Of a stretch of 64,000 nt of DNA, positions 1 to 8,089 are shown one piece after another. The notes beneath the pieces are model-generated. The model ran no database searches. It was given only the letters and a program-made list of their open reading frames with translations, and had not been told where the DNA came from. Source of the DNA: Actinokineospora xionganensis (GTDB taxonomy: Bacteria > Actinomycetota > Actinomycetes > Mycobacteriales > Pseudonocardiaceae); NCBI RefSeq assembly GCF_014323725.1, contig NZ_JABVED010000009.1:186001-250000 (forward strand), given 5' to 3'. The position numbers were made by a program, and so were the translations under genes. The stretch's first letter is position 1; each line of letters begins with the position of its first letter.

Positions 1-1211
1 GGGTCGGCGGCGGGCGGGATACCCACGTTGAGGCGCAACTGCTCGGACGGGGCGAACTTGTTCGGGTCGACGTCGGCGTTGTTCAACTGGGAGTTGAGGT
101 CGGCCTGGATCGGCCCGCCCGCCTTCGTGGTGATCCCGGTCAGGAAGATCTCCACCAGGTCGTCACGCGGGGTCGGAGGTGCGGGCAGCCCGTAGATCGC
201 CTCGATCAGCTTGGGCAGCTCCGGGTCGGTGACCCGGTTGACCAGGTCCGGGATGTTGCGGTCCTGGTCGGGGGTCAGCGAGTTGAACTTGTCCTTGAGC
301 CCGGCGGGCACGACGACCTCGTTGACCAGTGGGTTCCCCAGGCGCGAGACCTGGACGAACGGCCCGAACGCCTGCTGCTCACCCGGCTTGAGCTTGATCG
401 ACTTGCGCTCGGTGTCGCTCCAGACGCCGATGACCGGGTTGCGGCCCGCGTCGCCGTTGAGCACCACTGAGGACTTGGGGACCTGCAGCGCGATGGTGTT
501 CACGCTGAAGCCGGCGAGGGTGTCCTGCCCGACCTCGGAAAGGTTCCCGCCGTAGAGCAGGTCGAACACGCGCAGGTCGAGGAAGAACGAGTCGTCGGCC
601 TGCCCGACGTAGCTCTTGCCGCCACCGGGAACGTCGGTGATGGCCTGGTCCCGCAGCGTGCCGTAGTCCGGCATGGAGGCGGCACCGGTGTTGGACGGCG
701 CGACCTTGCCGTTCTTGATCAGCGTCTTGGCGTGGCCGTGCTTGTTCACCACTTCGAGCGTGTAGGTCTGGCGGAACAACAGGTTCTCGTCGTCGAGCGA
801 GGTGACGGGCCCGTTGTTGTAGAGGAACGTGGACTTCCCGCGGCGGTCGTCGGTGCGGAAGGTCCACCGGTAGGTGACGTCTGGCTTCGCGTCACCGTCG
901 CTGTCGATGTTGATGTCGTGGCGGGCGTCGGTCGCCCACGGGTAGAAGTTCGGTCCGCCGTTCGGTTCCTGGAACGGGTACCAGTTGGCGATCAGGGTGA
1001 CGGTGTCCGGGTTGTCGGGGCTGACGAACGCGTAGACGTCGGTGTTGTCCACCGGTGGGTCTGCCGCGATCAGCGGCGCTTCCCGGTGGCTCGAGGCGAC
1101 GGCGGGGCCGGGCGCGAGCCCGACCAGGACGCCCGTGAGCACCGTGCTGCCTGCCGCGATCAACGCGACCGCCACCCGTCGTCGGCGACGGGTGGGTGGG
1201 GGTGCTGACAT
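1..1211 (-). CDS. DUF4331 family exported protein (3' part beyond window)
   Basis: The reading frame begins with ATG at 1211 behind a purine-rich AAGGGATGAAGC stretch and runs off the left edge without a stop, so only about 403 codons are visible. The N-terminus has an Arg-rich n-region, a hydrophobic stretch and a likely signal cleavage after VASS. The mature start SSHREAPLI followed by DNTDVYAF is the hallmark of DUF4331 proteins. The family is secreted, has no established biochemical role, and is common in actinobacteria. The visible part continues with family-like segments such as NWYPFQEPNGGPNFY. The next gene on this strand lies 133 bp upstream, so this gene probably has its own promoter. 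The family call is firm; no function can be assigned. Confidence 0.9.
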   Translation of the reverse strand, partial: MSAPPPTRRRRRVAVALIAAGSTVLTGVLVGLAPGPAVASSHREAPLIAADPPVDNTDVYAFVSPDNPDTVTLIANWYPFQEPNGGPNFYPWATDARHDINIDSDGDAKPDVTYRWTFRTDDRRGKSTFLYNNGPVTSLDDENLLFRQTYTLEVVNKHGHAKTLIKNGKVAPSNTGAASMPDYGTLRDQAITDVPGGGKSYVGQADDSFFLDLRVFDLLYGGNLSEVGQDTLAGFSVNTIALQVPKSSVVLNGDAGRNPVIGVWSDTERKSIKLKPGEQQAFGPFVQVSRLGNPLVNEVVVPAGLKDKFNSLTPDQDRNIPDLVNRVTDPELPKLIEAIYGLPAPPTPRDDLVEIFLTGITTKAGGPIQADLNSQLNNADVDPNKFAPSEQLRLNVGIPPAAD

Positions 1212-1344
1212 GCTTCATCCCTTCATCGAATTGCGGCCCGACTCGCGCACGCGCGAACGGGACTTCTGCAATTCGGAGCCGGTCGTGATCGAGTTCACTA
1301 CCCGACTGGATGAATTCTTGTCGCACATCAATAGCGATAACGAT

Positions 1345-2805
1345 TTAGCGAATTCCGTTCATCAACTTCCGGACAGCGGGCGTCAGCAGGGCCATGACCA
1401 CGCCCAACACGATCGCGCCCGCACCGAGCAGACCGAAGTACGTGGGCTCCGAATCCTTCGAGTAGTACTCAGCCAGTGCTCCGGCGACCGACGTGCCCAG
1501 CGCGACCGACAAGAAAAACAGCGCCACCATCTGCGCGCCGTAGGCCTTCGGGGCGAGCTTCGTCGACAGTGACAGACCGACCGGGGACAGGCACATCTCG
1601 CCGAGCACGAAGATCACCAACACCAGCACCACGAGCAACGGGTTGATCACCTTCGGGCCCTCGATGAAGCCCAGCGACGCCATCACCAGGAACGCCACGC
1701 CCATCGCGGCGACGCCGAGGGCGAACTTGACCGGCGTCGACGGCTGCCGCGAGCCCAGCCGCACCCACAGTGCGGCGAAGACCGGGGCCAGGAGCACCAC
1801 GAACAGGGGCTCCACGGAGGCGAACCACGACGGCGGGATCTCGAAGCCCATGAGGTTCAGGTCGACCCGGGTCTCGGCGTAGATCGCCAGCACCGTGAAC
1901 TGCTGCTGGAACAGCGCCCAGAAGCCGAAGCTGACCAGGAACATCGGAATGAACGCGACGACCCGCTGCCGCTCGACACCGTCGACCTTGCGGCTGGTCA
2001 GCAGGATCGCGAACAGGGTCACCGCGGCGACCCCGATGACCCAGGTGACGACGATCGCCAGGTTGTCCGCGCCGACGACACCGGTCAGCACCAGGGCGAG
2101 CACTGCCGCGACGCCCGCGCCGATCACCGCGAACGCCCGGACGCGGCCCGGTCCGTCGAGCGGGTTGGGGACGATCCGGCCGGACTCGGGCAGGTGCTTG
2201 CGCCCGAGGACGTACTGAGTGAGCCCGGCGGCCATGCCGACGGCGGCGAGCCCGAAGCCCCAGTGGAAGCCGACACGGGTCTGCAGCAGCCCGGTGAGCA
2301 GCGGTCCGACGAGCGCCCCGAGGTTGATGCCCATGTAGAAGATCGAGAAGCCGGAGTCCCGCCGCTCGTCGTCCGCCGCGTACAGCGCGCCGACCAGCGC
2401 GGTGGCGGTCGCCTTGAGTCCACCCGAGCCGAGCGCCACACAGATGAGGCCCACGGCCACGCCCGTGACGCCGGGCAGGACAGCGAGGGCGACGTGTCCG
2501 GCGAGGATCAGCGAGCCGCTGTAGAACAGCGTGCGCTCGGGGCCGAAAAGTCGGTCGGCGACCCAGGACCCGGCGATCGTGGCCAGGTACACCGAGCCGC
2601 CGTACGCGCCGACGATGCCCGCCGCGGTGGACTGGGTGATCCCCAGCCCGCCGTCGGCGACGCTGAAGTACAAGTAGTAGAGCAGGATCGACTGCATCCC
2701 GTAGTAGGAGAAGCGCTCCCACAGCTCCGTGCCGAACAGGTTGGCCAGGCCGCGCGGGTGTCCGAAGAAACCCTTGCCCTGTTCGAGGTCGGTAGTGGCG
2801 GTCAC
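1345..2805 (-). CDS. POT/PTR-family proton-dependent peptide transporter
   Basis: The 486-residue membrane protein belongs to the proton-coupled oligopeptide transporter family (DtpT/YclF-like), which imports di- and tripeptides with protons. The N-terminus GLANLFGTELWERFSYYGMQ carries the family ExxERFxYYG signature in TM1. About 14 hydrophobic segments follow, in line with bacterial POTs of about 480-500 residues. The start is GTG at 2805, preceded by an AGAGGGGA ribosome site. The next gene upstream on the same strand is a broken VOC gene whose end lies about 90 bp away. An imperfect 20-bp palindrome sits in that gap and could be an operator for this transporter. Substrate specificity cannot be read from the sequence. 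Confidence 0.93.
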   Translation of the reverse strand: MTATTDLEQGKGFFGHPRGLANLFGTELWERFSYYGMQSILLYYLYFSVADGGLGITQSTAAGIVGAYGGSVYLATIAGSWVADRLFGPERTLFYSGSLILAGHVALAVLPGVTGVAVGLICVALGSGGLKATATALVGALYAADDERRDSGFSIFYMGINLGALVGPLLTGLLQTRVGFHWGFGLAAVGMAAGLTQYVLGRKHLPESGRIVPNPLDGPGRVRAFAVIGAGVAAVLALVLTGVVGADNLAIVVTWVIGVAAVTLFAILLTSRKVDGVERQRVVAFIPMFLVSFGFWALFQQQFTVLAIYAETRVDLNLMGFEIPPSWFASVEPLFVVLLAPVFAALWVRLGSRQPSTPVKFALGVAAMGVAFLVMASLGFIEGPKVINPLLVVLVLVIFVLGEMCLSPVGLSLSTKLAPKAYGAQMVALFFLSVALGTSVAGALAEYYSKDSEPTYFGLLGAGAIVLGVVMALLTPAVRKLMNGIR

Positions 2806-2867
2806 GGTCGCCGGTCCCCTCTCACTCCGTTGTGTGGAGAACTCCCGAGGAGACCGTACGACAGGTG

Positions 2868-2887
2868 ACCTTCCTACGAAGGTAGGT
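2868..2887. promoter_or_regulatory. 20-bp imperfect palindrome upstream of the peptide transporter
   Basis: The sequence has the form ACCTnCCTnCGnAGGnAGGT, with 16 of 20 positions symmetric. It lies 63 bp upstream of the transporter start and 6 bp past the stop of the broken VOC gene. The symmetry and position fit a dimeric repressor site. No cognate regulator is identified; the frameshifted TetR gene nearby is one candidate. Confidence 0.4.
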
Positions 2888-2893
2888 ACCCGT

Positions 2894-3193
2894 TCACAAA
2901 CCGTTCGCGGCGAGCCACGCCGCGTCGGGCGCGATCATCTGAACGAGTTCGAGCAGCAGACCGCCGGGCACGGCGACGTGGAAGTGCCGCTGGCCCCACG
3001 GTTCATCCGTGCCCGGCTTCACGATTTCCGCGCCCGCCGCACGCAGGCGGACTTCCTCCGCCGCGGCGTCCTCCACCACCAGGGCGAAGATCGTTCCGGC
3101 CACGGGACGGTCGCGATAGGGCTCCGGCGTCGACTCGTGGTCGACCTGGACGATGTCGAACCTGAACGACTCGGCCGACTCGTGACGCAACGA
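2894..3193 (-). pseudogene. 5'-truncated VOC (glyoxalase/bleomycin-resistance fold) gene
   Basis: The frame read leftward from about 3193 encodes a clear C-terminal two-thirds of a VOC-superfamily protein. It contains SLRHESAESFRFDIVQVDHE, then a VAGTIFALVVEDAAAEEVRL strand-helix segment, and GQRHFHVAVPGGLLLELVQ near the end. Relatives carry about 40 more N-terminal residues, including a DFYVRLLGF-type first strand. Here the sequence upstream of SLRHES turns directly into the coding strand of a TetR gene on the opposite strand, so those residues are absent in all frames. There is no start codon with a ribosome site at a sensible place. I read it as a remnant left by a deletion between two divergent genes. 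Confidence 0.7.
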
Positions 3194-3754
3194 CGATCGA
3201 CGCCTAGCGCTGGTGGGCGCGGCGGTGGAGGTGTGGCGCGCGAAGGAGCCCGAGGACTGACGTTCCGGGCGGTCGACGCCGAGGCGGGCGTGCCCAAGGG
3301 CACCGCTTCGAACTACTTCCCCAGTCGCGACGCGCTGCTCGACCAGGTCGGCGCGCACATCCACGTGCGACTCGCGCCCGATCCGGCGCGGGTGGAGGAG
3401 ACATTGCGGGCACCGCGCGACCGGGAGCTGGTCGTGCGGTTCACGCGCGACATCCTTCGGCGCTTGCACGCCGACCGCGCGGGCTATCTGGCGCTGCTGG
3501 AACTGCGTCTGGAGGCCACCCGGCGGCCGGACCTGCGGGCCGGGTTCACCGAGACCATCCGCGCGCGGCTGGAGGACAGCATCGCGTTCCACCTCGACTC
3601 CGGGCTCCCCGGGGATCGAACGACGGTGGTGCTGCTCTATATCGCCATGACCGGGTTGATCGTCGAGTCGCTGACCCTTCCCGGCGTCCTGGGCGACGAA
3701 GAAGCCCTGGTCAGCGCGCTGGTCGACCGGGCCGCGGCGATCGCGGCCCGGTGA
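3182..3754 (+). pseudogene. Frameshifted TetR-family regulator
   Basis: The helix-turn-helix LTFRAVDAEAGVPKGTASNY and the C-terminal ligand-binding domain are read in one frame from about 3233 to the stop at 3754. The preceding helix, RNDDRRLALVGAAVEV, is read in another frame from 3186. The two join smoothly at 3231-3235 if one G is restored (GTG GTG GCG instead of GTG TGG CG), so a single-base deletion is likely. In the upstream frame a TGA at 3183 directly precedes the helix, so the start codon is also gone. TetR genes normally repress a divergent neighbour, here the truncated VOC gene. A GTG at 3182 opens the long frame but gives a Gly-rich, non-TetR N-terminus. A sequencing error cannot be excluded for the single-base lesion. 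Confidence 0.65.
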
Positions 3755-3764
3755 CCTCGCCGGT

Positions 3765-4136
3765 TCAGTGCGATCCGGCCATCCGGCTGGCCGCCTGCGC
3801 CATCGGCAGAGCGGCGGCACCCGCCACCACGGTCAGGGCACCGATGATCCAGGAGGACCACGCGATGCCGGTCAGGTCCGTGTAGCTCATGACCCAGGGC
3901 GAGATGAACAGCAGCACGCCGAGCACGATCTGGATCGCCTCACCGGCGACCATGCCCGGCATCGCGAGCGATACCAGGCCGTCGAGGGCGATCAGCGCGC
4001 CCAGCACGACCATGGTCCACATCGCGGCGTTGTCGGTTGCCATCCAGAGTGGAGACGCCATCGCGACGACGCCGAGAACCACCTCGGCCCAGTCGTGCGG
4101 ACGGGTCCACGGTTTGACCGCTTGCGACTCGTTCAC
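3765..4136 (-). CDS. SPW-repeat membrane protein
   Basis: The 123-residue protein has four hydrophobic helices and two copies of the Ser-Pro-Trp motif (written SPLW in the first, MASPLWM, and SPW in the second, FISPWVM). These define the SPW domain, found as tandem pairs in small bacterial membrane proteins of unknown function. I place the start at GTG 4136 because GGAGGTGG lies 4-5 bases upstream. The longer frame from 4172 would put that ribosome site inside the gene. It is transcribed divergently from crotonyl-CoA carboxylase/reductase with a 190-bp gap. Nothing links it functionally to its neighbours. Confidence 0.8.
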   Translation of the reverse strand: MNESQAVKPWTRPHDWAEVVLGVVAMASPLWMATDNAAMWTMVVLGALIALDGLVSLAMPGMVAGEAIQIVLGVLLFISPWVMSYTDLTGIAWSSWIIGALTVVAGAAALPMAQAASRMAGSH

Positions 4137-4257
4137 GAGACCACCTCCATCAAAGGGAGATCCCGAGACCATGGTCCGCTCAGTAGGAGCCGCTGGTCAA
4201 TATCGACCTGCAACGATCGAGTGCGTGCCATCCCTCACATCATCGGTACCTGCTGTC

Positions 4258-4271
4258 TACCGCTAAGTAAC
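4258..4271. promoter_or_regulatory. Putative operator upstream of ccr (TAC-N6-GTAAC motif)
   Basis: The site reads TACCGCTAAGTAAC and lies 56-69 bp upstream of the preferred ccr start. Nearly the same sequence occurs upstream of the 3-hydroxyacyl-CoA dehydrogenase (14259-14272) and the mutase (31955-31968). The TAC...GTA arms give it weak dyad symmetry, as expected for a TetR-type dimer. The regulator is not identified. Confidence 0.5.
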
Positions 4272-4326
4272 ATCACGCCACCTGGGTGTTTGAGCCCTTG
4301 TGACCGATTCGCCGGGAGGTCCCGCA

Positions 4327-5658
4327 GTGCAGAAGATCCTCGACGCCATCCAGGCCGACGAGCTCGACGCGATCGGCTCGTTGCCGGTTCCGGAGTCGTA
4401 CCGGGGTGTGACCGTGCACGCCGACGAGGCCGGGATGTTCGAAGGTCTCGAGTCCCGGGACAAGGACCCGCGCAAGTCGCTGCACCTCGACGACGTGCCG
4501 GTCCCCGAACTGGGCCCCGGTGAGGCGCTCGTCGCGGTGATGGCCAGCGCCATCAACTACAACACCGTGTGGACCTCGATCTTCGAGCCGGTCTCCACCT
4601 TCAAGTTCCTCGAGCGCTACGGCAAGATGTCGCCGCTGTCGAAGAAGCACGACCTGCCGTACCACGTGGTCGGCTCCGACCTGTCCGGCGTCGTGCTCCG
4701 CACCGGCCCTGGTGTGCACGCATGGAAGCCGGGCGACGAGGTCGTCGCGCACTGTCTCAACGTCGAACTCGAAGGCCCCGACGGCCACAACGACACGATG
4801 ATGGACAGCGAGCAGCGCATCTGGGGCTTCGAGACCAACTTCGGCGGGCTCGCCGAGGTCGCGCTGGTCAAGTCCAACCAGCTCATGCCCAAGCCCAAGC
4901 ACCTGACGTGGGAAGAGGCCGCGTCCCCCGGCCTGGTGAACTCCACCGCCTACCGCCAGCTCGTCTCGAGCAACGGCGCGGGCATGAAGCAGGGTGACGT
5001 CGTGCTGATCTGGGGCGCCTCCGGCGGCCTCGGCTCTTACGCGACCCAGTTCGCCCTCAACGGCGGCGCGATCCCCGTGTGTGTGGTGTCGAGCCAGGAG
5101 AAGGCCGACATCGTCCGCAAGATGGGCGCGGAGCTGATCATCGACCGCAGCGCCGAGGGCTACAAGTTCTGGAAGGACGAGAACACCCAGGACCCGAAGG
5201 AGTGGCAGCGGTTCGGCAAGAAGATCCGCGAGCTGACCGGCGGCGAGGACCCGGACATCGTCTTCGAGCACCCGGGCCGCGAGACCTTCGGCGCGTCGGT
5301 CTACGTCACCCGCAAGGGCGGCACGATCGTCACCTGCGCGTCGACCTCGGGCTACATGCACCAGTACGACAACCGGTACCTGTGGATGAGCCTCAAGCGG
5401 ATCGTCGGCTCGCACTTCGCGAACTACCGCGAGTCCTGGGAAGCGAACCGGCTCATCGCCAAGGGTCTGATCCACCCGACGCTGTCGAAGACCTACGCGC
5501 TGGCCGACACCGGCCAGGCCACGCTCGACGTGCACCGCAACGCCCACCAGGGCAAGGTCGGCGTGCTCTGCCTGGCCCCGGAAGAGGGTCTTGGCGTGCG
5601 CGACCACGAGATGCGGGCCAAGCACCTCGACGCGATCAACCGTTTTCGCGGTGTCTGA
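4327..5658 (+). CDS. ccrA: Crotonyl-CoA carboxylase/reductase
   Basis: This enzyme reductively carboxylates crotonyl-CoA with NADPH and CO2 to ethylmalonyl-CoA, the entry step of the ethylmalonyl-CoA pathway and a source of polyketide extender units. It is an MDR-superfamily protein. The Rossmann motif GASGGLGSYATQFAL is present, as are the CO2-pocket positions known from the Kitasatospora enzyme: Asn in NYNTVW, Phe-Glu in WGFETNFGG and His in SHFANYRE. The family signature DKDPRKSLHLDDVPVPELG is intact. The start at GTG 4327 has GGGAGGT six bases upstream. An upstream in-frame GTG at 4300 adds nine residues and has no good ribosome site. The gene acts with the dehydrogenase, mutase and adenosyltransferase elsewhere in the window and shares an upstream motif with the first two. 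Confidence 0.96.
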   Translation: MQKILDAIQADELDAIGSLPVPESYRGVTVHADEAGMFEGLESRDKDPRKSLHLDDVPVPELGPGEALVAVMASAINYNTVWTSIFEPVSTFKFLERYGKMSPLSKKHDLPYHVVGSDLSGVVLRTGPGVHAWKPGDEVVAHCLNVELEGPDGHNDTMMDSEQRIWGFETNFGGLAEVALVKSNQLMPKPKHLTWEEAASPGLVNSTAYRQLVSSNGAGMKQGDVVLIWGASGGLGSYATQFALNGGAIPVCVVSSQEKADIVRKMGAELIIDRSAEGYKFWKDENTQDPKEWQRFGKKIRELTGGEDPDIVFEHPGRETFGASVYVTRKGGTIVTCASTSGYMHQYDNRYLWMSLKRIVGSHFANYRESWEANRLIAKGLIHPTLSKTYALADTGQATLDVHRNAHQGKVGVLCLAPEEGLGVRDHEMRAKHLDAINRFRGV

Positions 5659-5739
5659 TTGATCACCCGGACGGGCCGTTCGATGTGGGATACCGCTACT
5701 TGTCGTGAGTGGCGTAACCCAGACAGGTAGCGTGACCCC

Positions 5740-6942
5740 ATGGGATTGGGCGAGGAACGCGATCTCGTGCCGTTGGGTGCCGGATTCGACATCACCAAGC
5801 GGGGCTACAGCCGCGCGCAGGTCGAAGAGCACCTTGAGCGGCTCGACGCCGAACTGCAGCTACTGCACGCCGACCGCAACGCGGCCGTCTCACAGGCGAC
5901 GGATCTCGCGAAGCAGCTCGAACGGAGCCGCTCCGAGATCGACGAACTCAAGGGTCAGGTCGAGCGGCTCTCCTTGCCGCCGACCACCCTTGAGGGCCTG
6001 AGCGAGCGGCTGCAGCGGATGCTGCGGCTCGCCCAGGACGAGGCGAGTGAGGAACGGGCCAGGGCGGAGGTCGACGCCGAGCGCATCCGGCAGAAGGCCG
6101 AAGCCGACGCGCTGATCCTCAAGCAGCGCTACGAGAAGCTGATGGCCGACCTCGATCAGCGCCGCAAGGCGATGGAGGCCGAACACGTCGGCGTCGTCGA
6201 GAAGGCCCGTACGGACGCCGAGCAGACCGTCGCCGCGGCGAAGGCGGAGGCGGCGAGGATCGATGCCGCGTCCCTGGAGCGGCGAACCAAGGTCGAAGAG
6301 GACTTCGAGATCGCCATGGCCTCGCGCCGCACGGAGTCGATGCGCGCGCTGGCCGAGCAGGAGGCGACCAGCAAGTCCGAAGCCGAACGCCGCGTGCGTG
6401 AGGCCACGGAGGAAGCCAACCGCAGGCGGCACGAAGCAATCACCGAGTCGACCTCGCGGCTCAAGGAGGCCACCACGGAGGCGCACCGCCGTGTCCGGGA
6501 GGCCACCGAGGAAGCCAACCGCCGGATCACCCACGCCACCCAGCGCGTGGCCGCACTGCGCCAGCTGCGAGCCCGGGTGGCGGACCAGCTGCACACCGCA
6601 CGCGACCTCATCGCCGACGCCCACGTCCAACTGGCCGACGCGACGCCGATCCTCGACCCGCTCCCGGAGGAGCGGGCCCCGAAGACGATCGACGGCACCC
6701 CGGCGGACGAGAGCCCGACCAAGATGATGAAGCCGGTCGGGCCGCCGCAGGAGCACTGGGAAGCCGTGGAGTCCGACACCGAGCGCACCCCGGCGAGCAA
6801 GCCGGAGCGCCCGACCGAGAAGCCCGAACCGAAGAACACTCCGCCCGCCGAGGCTGTGCGTGCGAAGCCCGAGCCGAATGGCGAGCGCACCCAACGGCTC
6901 CCCAAGCCGACTCAGGAGTCCTCAGCAGGCGCACCCCGCTGA
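5740..6942 (+). CDS. FilP/DivIVA-like coiled-coil cytoskeletal protein
   Basis: The 400-residue protein starts with FDITKRGYSRAQVEEHLERL, the DivIVA-type N-terminal segment also seen in Streptomyces FilP. A short LPPTTLEGLSERLQRMLRLA linker follows, then about 230 residues of Glu/Arg/Ala-rich coiled coil. Within the coiled coil the block VREATEEANRR occurs twice and related EATTEAHRR once. The C-terminal 100 residues are Pro/Glu/Lys-rich and probably disordered. FilP-type proteins form intermediate-filament-like structures near growing poles and interact with DivIVA. Streptomyces filP and scy also lie near methylmalonyl-CoA metabolism genes, as here. It starts at ATG 5740, 80 bp after ccr, and ends at a strong terminator. 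Orthology to FilP rather than another DivIVA-domain protein is likely but unproven. Confidence 0.8.
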   Translation: MGLGEERDLVPLGAGFDITKRGYSRAQVEEHLERLDAELQLLHADRNAAVSQATDLAKQLERSRSEIDELKGQVERLSLPPTTLEGLSERLQRMLRLAQDEASEERARAEVDAERIRQKAEADALILKQRYEKLMADLDQRRKAMEAEHVGVVEKARTDAEQTVAAAKAEAARIDAASLERRTKVEEDFEIAMASRRTESMRALAEQEATSKSEAERRVREATEEANRRRHEAITESTSRLKEATTEAHRRVREATEEANRRITHATQRVAALRQLRARVADQLHTARDLIADAHVQLADATPILDPLPEERAPKTIDGTPADESPTKMMKPVGPPQEHWEAVESDTERTPASKPERPTEKPEPKNTPPAEAVRAKPEPNGERTQRLPKPTQESSAGAPR

Positions 6943-6953
6943 TCACAGCGCCC

Positions 6954-6999
6954 AGAGCCGGGCATTGAGTGCGCGCGGGCGCAGTCAATGCCCGGCTCT
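6954..6999. terminator. Bidirectional intrinsic terminator
   Basis: A perfect 15-bp stem (6954-6968 with 6985-6999; AGAGCCGGGCATTGA and its complement) encloses a 16-base GC-rich loop. It lies between the FilP-like gene and the convergent deaminase gene. Confidence 0.8.
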
Positions 7000-7098
7000 T
7001 TGCTCCCGCAGATCGCCTCGCCCCTCGTCCTGGCCATCTTCACTCAAGCCAGAGGGGCATCCCACCCCAGAACGGCAAGGCCCGAAGAGCGAGCCGTG

Positions 7099-7542
7099 TC
7101 AGACCGCGCCGATGTCCTCATACCAAAGGGCCGGATTGGCCGCGATAAACGAGCTCATGAGGCTGAAGCACTCGGGGTCGTCGAGCACAACAACCTCAAC
7201 CCCATGCTCAGCAAGCCAGTCATGCCCACCGGTGAACGTCCGAGACTCCCCGATCACCACTTTCGAGATCCCGAACTGCCGTACCAATCCACTGCAGTAC
7301 CAGCACGGCGACAGTGTCGTCACCATCGTCGTCCCCACATAGGACCGCCGCCGACCAGCGGCCCGAAACGCCGAAGTCTCCCCATGGACCGACGGATCGC
7401 CGTCCTGCACGCGCCGGTTGTGCCCACGACCCCAAAGTTCACCGGATGGTCCGAACAGCGCGGCGCCGATCGGGATGCCGCCCTCGGCCAGTCCGATTTG
7501 TGCCTCGGCGATGGCTATGGCGAGCATCTCTGTCGTTTTCAT
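7099..7542 (-). CDS. Cytosine deaminase, fungal Fcy1-type (CDA fold)
   Basis: The 147-residue protein follows the yeast cytosine deaminase plan over its full length. It has GGIPIGAALF near the N-terminus, the zinc site HGE (VHGETSAF) plus SPCWYC, and the C-terminal WYEDIG that in yeast closes the active site. This differs from the TIM-barrel CodA of enteric bacteria. The predicted reaction is hydrolytic deamination of cytosine to uracil in pyrimidine salvage. The start at ATG 7542 gives a normal length for the family; an upstream in-frame GTG at 7611 adds 23 non-conserved residues. Broader nucleoside or guanine deaminases share the motifs, but the EDIG tail favours the Fcy1 subgroup. Confidence 0.85.
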   Translation of the reverse strand: MKTTEMLAIAIAEAQIGLAEGGIPIGAALFGPSGELWGRGHNRRVQDGDPSVHGETSAFRAAGRRRSYVGTTMVTTLSPCWYCSGLVRQFGISKVVIGESRTFTGGHDWLAEHGVEVVVLDDPECFSLMSSFIAANPALWYEDIGAV

Positions 7543-7636
7543 CGCGTCGATTCTCGTTCTGGCGCGTCCGACGGGCGAATCGGTCGTTGACCTGGTTAAG
7601 TCTACCGGCAAGTAGGACTCGGGAGGGACATCCGCA

Positions 7637-8089
7637 ATGGCCGCCTATCAGACCGTAGTCGTCGGCACCGATGGCTCGGATTCGTCGTACCGCGCCGTCG
7701 ATCGCGCCGCCGCGATCGCCGGCGACACGGGCGCGACGCTCGTGATCGCCTGTGCTTTCCAGCCCGCCAGCGCACGGACCGTCGAACGGGCTCAGGACTC
7801 GCTGGGCTCCGACGTCGCGTACCAGGTGGTCGGGTCCAACCCCGCCGAGGAGTCGGTGCGCACCGCGGCCGAGCGCGCCGCCCGCGCGGGCGCCACCAAG
7901 GTCAAGACCGTGGTCGTCGACGGTGACCCGGTGCCCGCGCTGACCAAGGTCGTGCACGAGCACAACGCCGACCTGCTGGTGATCGGCAACCGGGGCCTCA
8001 ACACCCTCGCGGGCCGCATCCTGGGCTCGGTGCCGTCGGAGGCCGCGCGCAAGTCGACCGTCGACGTGCTCATCGTCCACACAACTTGA
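7637..8089 (+). CDS. Universal stress protein, single UspA domain
   Basis: The 150-residue protein begins VVVGTDGSDSSYRAVDRA, the UspA first strand and helix. It ends with the ATP-binding signature GNRGLNTLAGRILGSVPSEA followed by DVLIVHT. Such proteins bind ATP and help cells survive dormancy, hypoxia or starvation; the partner is unknown. GGGAGG lies about 10 bases before ATG 7637. The stop codon at 8087-8089 is immediately followed by, and possibly overlaps, the right end of a tnpB element. The coding sequence itself appears complete because relatives also end a few residues after LIVHT. Confidence 0.93.
   Translation: MAAYQTVVVGTDGSDSSYRAVDRAAAIAGDTGATLVIACAFQPASARTVERAQDSLGSDVAYQVVGSNPAEESVRTAAERAARAGATKVKTVVVDGDPVPALTKVVHEHNADLLVIGNRGLNTLAGRILGSVPSEAARKSTVDVLIVHTT

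Noticed and set aside
2729-3181. 5' extension of the TetR frame back to 2729
   Set aside because: That part is antisense to the VOC remnant and has no TetR-like sequence; the domain begins only near 3186.
4300-4326. GTG 4300 as start of crotonyl-CoA carboxylase/reductase
   Set aside because: GTG 4327 has GGGAGGT at ideal spacing and matches the N-terminus of relatives.
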